Below, piece after piece: positions 57,468 through 64,000 of a stretch of DNA of 64,000 nucleotides. The stretch is from Echinarachnius parma (Eukaryota > Echinodermata > Echinoidea > Clypeasteroida > Echinarachniidae), in NCBI GenBank assembly GCA_037951105.1, contig JBAMJV010001320.1:36001-100000 (forward strand), given 5' to 3'. The notes beneath the pieces were generated by a model. That model was not told the DNA's origin and made no database searches. It saw only the letters and a program-made list of their open reading frames with translations. The first letter of the stretch is position 1. Every line of letters starts with the position of its first letter. The translations under genes and the position numbers were made by a program.

Positions 57468-57754
57468 GCTAAATCCACTCTCCATAAAAATTGAGTTAAC
57501 GCTATAACATTATATTCAGTAACAAAATCGACATGTACGAAGTTTGCTAGAAATCCAAAATTTCGGCCAAATTACGTAGCTAAAAAGCAAAATATGGAGC
57601 GTTCCATTTTCATATTTCCACAGCCATATGTATACCAATGCGAACAGATATAAAACCCTTTTCTCCAAGGTTGAACAAGTGGATTTATCGGCTTTTAGAA
57701 TGCAATCTCTGTACTGATGAAATTAAAATAAATTGTATCGATTTGAATTTTCAG

Positions 57755-57888
57755 ACCAGATTGCCACACTATGCATGCGTGGTGATGAATGCCAGTCGTG
57801 GGAAAAATGCGTCATCACAGACCCGGATGCAAACCTGTACGATTGCTTTTGCATCAACCCGTTCCAGTGCCGCACGACCGGCCCTCAG
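57755..57888 (+). CDS. FIMAC module, first-half exon
   Basis: Acceptor TTTTCAG at 57754, donor GTATTT at 57889, 134 bp, phase 1 in and phase 0 out. It encodes QIATLCMRGDECQSWEKC, then YDCFCINPFQCRTTGPQ. The spacing C-x5-C-x2-W-x2-C and then C-x-C-x4-C matches the follistatin-like head of the FIMAC module of factor I and C6/C7 (pattern C.PW..C and C.C..P..C). The Kazal-like half is in the next exon. The expected fold is disulphide-rich, extracellular. Confidence 0.85.
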
Positions 57889-60217
57889 GTATTTATTTTC
57901 CATATACAAAAATAATGGGACAGCCCTTACCTAGTGGCCTATCAGGGGGGGGGGGGGGGGGGGCGCACGAGGTACGGGGTTTAATTCCCCCCCCCCCCCC
58001 TTAACAAAATTGGTTTAAAAAATAACACATACAAAATTAATGAAATAAAAATAATGAATATAGAAAAATAATGTACCATCTGTGAAAAATAAAGAATTGT
58101 GTGCCCCTCCCCCATGGTACGCCACTGCCCTATTCAAAACCATCGTGTGATCTCGTAATCAGGATGTTCATGGGTTCGATCATCACCCATGTCAACTTGT
58201 TATGTATTGCCTTTGGTTCACAGCGAGTCAAGCTTGCATTGAACATCCATTGTTAAAACAAATAGGTCAGTGTATCAGGTTCAAATCCAGATTCATTATT
58301 ATTATAAAATGTATTTGATTGGATTTATTTAGAACAGGTTTATTAAATATCTTGTTTTCTAGATCCAGCAATAAACACGCGTATAGTCAGTCGGTCTATT
58401 ACAGTATTATAAATCAACTATTAAAGGCTGAATCAACCAAACTGAGAAAGTAAACAACATAATTGTGCGGGTCTGAAATGTACCAAAAGACCAGGCAGGA
58501 TAATAATATTGAAAGCGCCTATAGAGTGGTGAAGTGTGATGTCATCAATGATGTCATAAACATCTTTTTTAGAATTTTCAAATTTGGACTTCATTTTCAG
58601 AAAGAGCATAACAAATAATGTCCAAATACCGAAAGTCAATTGAATAGGTGAGTATTGGCTGAGATATGCCCATCCGAATAATTTGTTTTGTCAATGGGCA
58701 ATCAGTGTTATAGTGCACTGGTTCATAACTTTATGAACCAGTGCACTATAACACTGATTGCCCATTGAAGTAAAATTCATTCGGATGGGCATATCTCAGC
58801 TAATACGTAATATATTCAATTGATTTTTGGTATTTGGACACTATTATTGATGTTCTTACTGAAAATGGAGTTCAAATTTTAAAATTCGAAAAAAATGTGT
58901 TTATGACGTCATGGCTTCTGTACTCTATAGAAGCTGCTCTGCATTAGGCGCTATACAAATTAGTTTTTTTTTATAAACCCCTCTAAAAAAGTTCCGCAAT
59001 TAACTTTTAGCGTAATGGTTATATAAGTATGGAATGTGCTTACATCTGGGTCCGGAAGAGGGGAGGGGGGGGGGGGGGGGGGGTGGGGTGTTACATAAAG
59101 AGTTGCGATTAAACGCAAGTCAGTAAACACGTCGCGCTCTTGAGCCAATCAGATTTGCGCATTATGTGCATTTTCTGACTTGCGATTAATCGCACCTCTT
59201 GATGCAAAACCTCCAGTCATGATTGAAATGTTGCAAAATGCATGGTTATTGTGTATTCGCTGGTATCATTGATTTAAAACAGTCCATCTCCAATCAAAAT
59301 GGAAAATGCAAATTGACAATCAACGCTGATTTAAATGGATAGGTCAGTTTTGGTATAGAGGGCATTTCAAGAAATACTTGTTTAAGGTAATGACAAATTT
59401 AGTGTATTAACAGATATCAAGTCTATATTATGAAATATAAGTATATCGCATTGGTATACATGTGTGGGACCAACAAGATACATTGTACATGTTGTAGATA
59501 TACGGCAAATCTATTGCAATTGCGTATGAAAGGCGTCCACCACACACAGAACAACATTATGGTTATTTGTTTGGTACCGTTGTTTGATACATGTATTAGT
59601 AAGATGGCCAACACTGCGCAAAGGGTTCTGAAAATCGTAAATAATGTAATATCAAAACCCACAGAAACAATAGGGCCGATGGTTGTGTAAGCGCCAAACG
59701 TTTGCGAGTTTGTCAATTATATGCACGCGTACGTTTGGAGACAATAGCATCACAGAATTCTCGTACGTCTTAGACGATGGAATAGTTACCGTCTGGAGAC
59801 CCAGGAACACTTAATATGGTGATGAGTTTTGAAAGTATATAAATTGCCTGGAAACCTTTTTTCAGAACTTGCTGGTGAAATGGACTACTAAAACTATTAT
59901 CTTTTATATATGAACTGTAGAGTGATTGTGACCGACGATGATGTTCATATCACTTTTGAAAGCCGTACGTTTTATTGAGCTAAACTGCTCTGGACAAAGC
60001 AAAATTACATAATACTTTGTTTTAGGGAACATCAAATAATGTTCCCTCGGGATTATAACTGCTAATTCGTGAAGACAATTTATCCCTCGACTATACGTTT
60101 CGTGACTTAGAATATTTACTCAATATTATTTAAAATCTCTGGAAGAGAAACATTCTGTGATATTCCCCCAACCACCAGTTGACATAATGTAAAATAAATT
60201 TAATTTGTTTAAACCAG
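57889..60217 (+). other. Intron within FIMAC module
   Basis: Contains poly-G/poly-C runs at about 57946-57963 and 57988-57999, the hairpin element around 58661, and a poly-G run near 59065-59082. The rest is AT-rich, with a left end of the AGGGATAG-type MITE family (GGTCAGTTTTGGTATAGAGG) near 59341. Confidence 0.5.
58470..58935. mobile_element. Foldback element containing the second large hairpin
   Basis: The outer arms (GATGTCATAAACATCTTTTT, TTTCAAATTTGGACTTCATT) are mirrored at 58855-58910 around the central hairpin at 58661-58797 (GAGATATGCCCATCCGAAT arms, GTGCACTGGTTCATAA / TTATGAACCAGTGCAC). It shares that hairpin and the AAAGAGCATAA word with 12490-12700. Confidence 0.8.
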
Positions 60218-60329
60218 GTGTGCGGGACGGATGGGAGGAACTACACCAGTGAATGCTTCCTCAAGGCTCTAGCATGTATTCTAGACACTGATGTTGACAT
60301 CGCACCTGACCCAGACGCATGCCTTCTCG
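60218..60329 (+). CDS. FIMAC module, Kazal-like second-half exon
   Basis: Acceptor AAACCAG at 60217, donor GTTAGC at 60330 (weaker than GTAAGT), 112 bp, phase 0 in and phase 1 out. It encodes VCGTDGRNYTSECFLKALAC and ends APDPDACLLG. VCGTDGR.Y.SEC...AC is the classical Kazal signature. With the previous exon it makes ten cysteines, as in FIMAC. NYT is a sequon. The phase 1 exit shows that further exons lie to the right. Kazal folds often inhibit serine proteases, but the FIMAC copies in complement bind partner proteins instead; which applies here is open. Confidence 0.87.
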
Positions 60330-60344
60330 GTTAGCATTAGCATA

Positions 60345-60465
60345 AACTGATGAATGAATAAATGGATGGATTAATAAATGAGTGAATGAATAGCTGAATG
60401 AATGAATGATGGATGGATGGATATGGATGGATGAATGGATTGATGAATGAGTGAATGTACAGCCT
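60345..60465. repeat. Tetranucleotide (TGAA/TGGA)n tract
   Basis: Irregular GAATGAATGGATGGAT repeats end at the TIR element. A similar tract resumes at about 63125-63470, on the other side of that element. Confidence 0.8.
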
Positions 60466-61372
60466 TGGACAAAATTATTAGACCAAGCACTTTTTGCTAA
60501 ATTTATGAGATTATGTACACTATTTTGTCAATTTAATTGCATTTTAAAGAAACTAAAGTTCACATAATATCAAAGAGGGTATATTCAATGGGATTAGGAA
60601 TACCTGCAACATATTTCTTAATAATAATGATAATAATAATAATACGAACATTTGTATAGCGCAGCTACTATAAATATATACTCTACTGCGCTTATAAAAA
60701 GTTCCTTTTTAAGTAAACAAAAACAAACAAAACCAGAAAGTACAAACAAACAGTCTTATGGAAAGGCCTGCTTAAACAAATGGGTTTTTAACGTAGACTT
60801 AAATGTATCAATAGTTTCAATTGTTCTCAAATAAAATGGTAAGCTGTTCCATAGCTTCGGGGCGACACAAATAAATGCATGGTCTCCTAAAGTTATCTTT
60901 GTTTTGGCAGAAAATTTGGTTAACTCCAAGATGAGTGTATTACGTGAGCTTCTCAAATTGTAACGAGAACGTGATTGCAACGAAAGTAATTCAATTATAT
61001 AACTTGGGGCTTGACCATGCATTGCTTTATACACAATCAACAACATTTTAAAAATAATACGTTGTTCAACAGGCAACCAATGTAATGTTTTCAACAAAGG
61101 AGTAATATGACAAAACTTTGACGAATTACAAACAAGTCTGGCACATGCATTTTGTACCCGCTGCAGTTTCATTAATTGCGTATCGGGCAGACCAAACAAC
61201 AAACTATTACAATAATAAATTGTACTACTTATAAATGCATGTATAAGTGTTTCGGCACTTTTCTGGTCCAAGTATTTTCGTATACGACGAATATTATATA
61301 TCATAAAAAGGCTGCTTTGCATGTATTTGAAATATGTTGTTCCATGCTCAGACCTTCTTCTTCTTCTTCTTA

Positions 61373-61640
61373 GTACTGTCCAACGCCCCAATGAAGGAGC
61401 CAACCGGGCAGGTGCACTGTTTATTATGCACACTAATTATTATATTAATTTGGTTGTGATGTGCAGGATTTTGATACTAGTCAACCGGGTTAACACCTTA
61501 CTCTTTTAGAGAAGTAGACTAGGTTATTGACGTATATGAGGTGTGACTGTCTCATATACGGGACCTCCATTTATCGTCCTATCCGAGGGACGGAGTGTTT
61601 TGCGTGAATCCTTTCCTGCATAGGAAACACAGGGGAGCCC
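61373..61640 (-). mobile_element. SINE-like insertion in LINE, with GAA-repeat tail
   Basis: The minus strand begins near GGTGTTATCGGGCTCC and contains GGTCCCGTATATGAGACAGT and CTCTAAAAGAGTAAGGTGTT. It ends GTTGGACAGTACTAAGAAGA with four to five GAA repeats. The short length, microsatellite tail and precise interruption of RT coding suggest a retroposed non-autonomous element. Confidence 0.6.
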
Positions 61641-61717
61641 GATAACACCTGTATCAAACCACACACCTAAATTTCTCACCTTGTTAGATAAACTAACGAC
61701 ATAATTTCCAACATTAA

Positions 61718-61875
61718 AGGGCATCAAGCGTGGGGATGCTACATAGCGGGTCGCCATTTTGAACTGGGTTAGTTTGCGCGCACCGCATGACACTGAGCTA
61801 ACGTGCATTACGCACCGTGCGCAACGCGTATGCAAGATGGCGCCGCGCATCTCATTTGACGAATCTGAACTACCT
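61718..61875. mobile_element. TTAA MITE of 158 bp inside LINE
   Basis: Flanked by TTAA (61714-61717 and 61876-61879). Ends AGGGCATCAAGC and GAACTACCT. Removing it restores the LINE reading frame from NISNI to VGNYVV. Related to the element at 54225-54690. Confidence 0.82.
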
Positions 61876-62168
61876 TTAATATTACTAATATTTAATTTTG
61901 AAACCTGTCTGGGTGTTCCAACAATCAAAACAATTTTATGTCTTGAATTTAAAGAAAACATGATGTGGATTATACACACATTTTAATGCATAATGGAACA
62001 TTTTATGATTATTTTTGTTAAGTAGTGCTTATATCATAGAAATGTCTTTCCATTCTTTGTGGGGCTTGTTTATGAGTAAATTGATTCTTGATTAGAGTTG
62101 CCAAGAGTGATAGTCAATTGCTCTTACCAAACAAGTAAGACCAGGTGAACATGGGCCCTATCCTTGTA

Positions 62169-62704
62169 CACTGGGCTCCAAAAGAAACTTATCACTTCTT
62201 CAGAGCGACACAAATTAAAATCCAAAGCATAAACAATAATCATAATTGGGCATAGAATAGATATAATACTCCTTAGCAAGCTCATCTAAAAACATTATGT
62301 TTGCTTTAGTCAACAAAGAATGAAATAAGGTGAAATCGCAAGAGGTCATTTTCCAAAAATCAAAGAAACTGCTCGCTTTCCGGGCACAGAGCTCGGTACG
62401 GACAATAGCCAGTCTAGTGGTTACATAACCCGCTTTGAAGTTGAATGAATAGCTATTGAAAGTTCTGAATAGACCGCCTTTCGTGGAGGTTCGCAGCGAG
62501 CAGTTTCTGTGATTTTTGAAAAGTGACCTGTAGTGATTCCATGACATTTTTCTCTTTTTTGGTAAAAGCAAACTTGTAATTTTTGAGATATGCTTCATAA
62601 GGAGAATAATAGCTTATCTGTGTCTAAATATGAATCAATTTGGTGCTATGGATTTTAGTGAGCGTCGCTCTGAAAAAGTGATAAGTTTCTTTTGGAGCCC
62701 AGTT
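62169..62704. mobile_element. TIR MITE of about 535 bp, CTGGGCTCCAAAAG family
   Basis: CTGGGCTCCAAAAGAAACTT with ATCACTTCTTCAGAGCGAC at the left and GTCGCTCTGAAAAAGTGATA with AGTTTCTTTTGGAGCCCAG at the right. An inner pair (AAACTGCTCGCTTTCCGG near 62366 and GCGAGCAGTTTCTGTG near 62496) makes a second stem. A minus-strand frame spans it but matches no transposase. Confidence 0.8.
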
Positions 62705-63124
62705 TATATACTGCCAAGCACAGGCAGTCGGCATCCACATATTATTTGCTTCTCTAAGAGAGTTTAATGCCACTTGGCACCTCTCACCAATAATCAAAGC
62801 GCTAATACAAGTCACACTAGGAACTGGAGAGACCTTTCTGTGGTATAATAATAACGTAAAGGGAAAACAATCAACACATTTTTGCACTTTTTATTTAAAA
62901 ATGTATATAAGACCAATGCCTTTAATGCACATGTAAGGAATGGACAAAATTTAACAATTTAACAAACGTCGAAAAAATTAATCAAAAAGTGCTTGGTCTA
63001 ATAATTATTGTTTCCAAGACTGCATATAATTATAGATGCACTCATTCATTTTGCATCGCGCCTGGCCCGGACACGTAATTACGGTTGGCCTCAGTACCAT
63101 GAATTAAAACAAAAAAAACGAATT

Positions 63125-63470
63125 ATATGAATACATGGGTAAATGAGTGAACAAATAGATGGATAGATGGGTGGATGGATTACTGAAGAAATGGATGGAT
63201 GAATATATGATAGAATGATGGATGAATGCACGCACGAACGAATTTAGTGTGATTTCCTAGAAGACTGACTGAATGAGTAATGAAATGAAATTATTATTGA
63301 ACAACCAAATATGGATAATTAATATATTGATGGAATAATTGATATGCCTATTGTTTCATTTGCCGTCTTATTCGACTAATTTATTGGTTGGTTAGTTAAT
63401 TTGCTGACTGATTGATCAATCCATTGATTGGTTGGTTGATTCACAAAATGATTGATTGATAGAATACTGT
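63125..63470. repeat. Tetranucleotide (TGAA/TGGA/TTGA)n tract
   Basis: Degenerate ATGGATGGAT, GAATGAATGA and TTGATTGGTTGG words. It probably continues the 60345-60465 tract split by the TIR element. Confidence 0.7.
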
Positions 63471-64000
63471 ACTCTTTTACAAAGGTTCAACTTTTGAAAC
63501 TTTTGGAGACTGTCGCACATTAATGCTCACTCAATTTGCTAAATCTATGTTGGTATCTGAGCGTTATCGCCATTTCTTGTCCAAGACTCGTGTTGTTCTA
63601 ACTGGGCGTAATTTACAGAACTCACAATTCCTTCACATGCCTTAGACTTGGACTCAACGATACAGGCAATCCACAATAACATCTCTTATTCAATTACTCA
63701 GTACTCAATCATCAATAGAAACACTAGCTGTCTTCGTGACTGTTTTCACTTAAATTGTTCTGGCATATGCCTTGATATTCTTCCTACTCGTCTTTCAAGA
63801 TTTCGGCAATTATTTAACCCAAATTCGGTTCATGGTTTTAATTTAACAATTTCACACTTTTGTGCTGTTAATCGTCGAAATCTTAGTAGATATATTGTAT
63901 TAATTTACTCTTTTATATCACATTTGATAATTAGATACATGTGTTTTTGAATACGATCACTAACAACTATGTTAATAAACATTAAAAGTGGGATTTGATA

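Larger units (their letters stand above)
2812..60329 (+). other. Predicted multi-exon gene: secreted CCP / Ig-like / FIMAC mosaic protein (3' end outside window)
   Basis: Sixteen exons can be joined on the plus strand: 2812-2887, 4953-5168, 8868-9113, 10131-10358, 10896-11080, 13472-13628, 17912-18139, 20788-21012, 27270-27497, 29266-29490, 32054-32238, 43045-43210, 54706-54897, 55967-56158, 57755-57888 and 60218-60329. All have AG acceptors and GT donors. Domain borders are phase 1 and the splits inside Ig and FIMAC domains are phase 0. The joined frame is open for about 998 codons and ends in phase 1, so more exons must follow. Predicted order: signal peptide, CCP x3, Ig, CCP x4, Ig, CCP x2, FIMAC. 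Known families: CCP modules bind complement and adhesion ligands, and FIMAC occurs in C6, C7 and factor I. Sea urchin Sp5/Sp5013 are the nearest architecture I know. That all exons belong to one transcript is inference; some CCP exons may be alternative. Confidence 0.72.
60610..61990 (-). mobile_element. CR1/L2-like LINE, 5'-truncated, with two nested insertions
   Basis: Reading the minus strand: TPRQVSKLNISNI near 61930-61890, then VGNYVVSLSNKVRNLGVWFD at about 61710-61645, LSMEQHISNTCKAAF near 61358-61316, and after a one-base frameshift MIYNIRRIRKYLDQ, TLIHAFISSTIYYCNSLLFG, LQRVQNACARLVC, LHWLPVEQRI, APKLWNSLP and LKTHLFKQAF. These are the ordered C-terminal motifs of CR1/L2-type RT proteins. 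The 3' end has the GCGCTATACAAATGTTCG-like end and an ATT repeat tail at about 60620-60660. Two insertions (61373-61640 and 61718-61875) split it. Confidence 0.9.
60470..63022. mobile_element. Tc1/mariner-like TIR element with nested insertions
   Basis: CAGCCTTGGACAAAATTATT with AGACCAAGCACTTTTT starts after TA at 60468. AAAAAGTGCTTGGTCTAATA...CCAAGACTG ends at 63022. A CAGTCTTGGACAAAATTATT-type end is typical of Tc1/mariner elements. The interior has been filled by a LINE fragment (60610-61990) and a MITE (62169-62704); no transposase remains. Confidence 0.75.
60330..64000 (+). other. Intron / 3' flank to window end
   Basis: No further exon of the gene was found. The region is a nest of transposons (Tc1/mariner-like TIRs at 60470-63022, a LINE, SINE-like and MITE insertions) between two GAAT/GGAT microsatellite tracts. 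The last 500 bases are AT-rich with a weak plus-strand frame (63648-63950) and no recognisable domain. Confidence 0.45.

Noticed and set aside
62215..62598. Minus-strand frame of 127 codons
   Set aside because: Covers the interior stem of the CTGGGCTCCAAAAG MITE; no transposase signature.
63648..63950. Plus-strand frame of 100 codons near the right edge
   Set aside because: No CCP, FIMAC or other cysteine pattern of the main gene and no clear acceptor phase match.

Overview
This is a eukaryotic genomic window. It contains spliced exons with GT/AG borders, introns of up to about 11 kb, and many transposable-element remnants, microsatellites and poly-G/poly-C runs. The domain set points to an invertebrate deuterostome: sushi/CCP plus immunoglobulin-like plus a factor I/membrane-attack-complex (FIMAC) module. 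An echinoderm is my best guess, because sea urchins are known to encode mosaic SCR+FIM coelomocyte proteins (Sp5/Sp5013). Hemichordate or amphioxus cannot be excluded from sequence alone.

One large plus-strand gene dominates. I can assemble 16 exons from 2812 to 60329, and the gene runs off the right edge. The exons are a signal-peptide exon (2812-2887), a CCP exon (4953-5168), six closely related CCP exons A-F (8868, 10131, 17912, 20788, 27270, 29266), two Ig-like domains each split over two exons (10896+13472 and 32054+43045), two more canonical CCP exons (54706, 55967) and a ten-cysteine FIMAC/Kazal-like module split over two exons (57755+60218). Every domain border is phase 1 and every intra-domain border is phase 0. 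The joined exons are open for about 998 codons. The order CCP-CCP-FIMAC at the C-terminal side resembles complement C6/C7 and the factor I head, but the CCP/Ig array in front does not match any complement protein I know.

From 8 to 32 kb the gene has grown by repeated duplication. The ancestral unit seems to be three truncated half-CCP exon copies (classes alpha, beta, gamma), then a full CCP exon, a short palindrome, and the first half of an Ig domain. Full CCP exons alternate between two subtypes. Extra Ig half-exons at 19858, 23851 and 28343 are decayed. The units at 20378-23816 and 28857-31182 are near-identical recent copies that differ by two insertions, which gives paralogous empty sites.

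The remaining DNA is intronic and mostly transposon-derived: TTAA-flanked MITEs of several families (some nested in their own kind), Tc1/mariner-like TIR elements, a hAT-like element with a perfect 8-bp target duplication, foldback elements, hairpins near splice acceptors, LINE fragments on both strands (endonuclease, reverse transcriptase, 3' ends), a THAP zinc-finger exon and a SAP-like exon on the minus strand, and a tRNA-Met-like SINE or pseudogene. I found no bacterial-type operons, rRNA or CRISPR.
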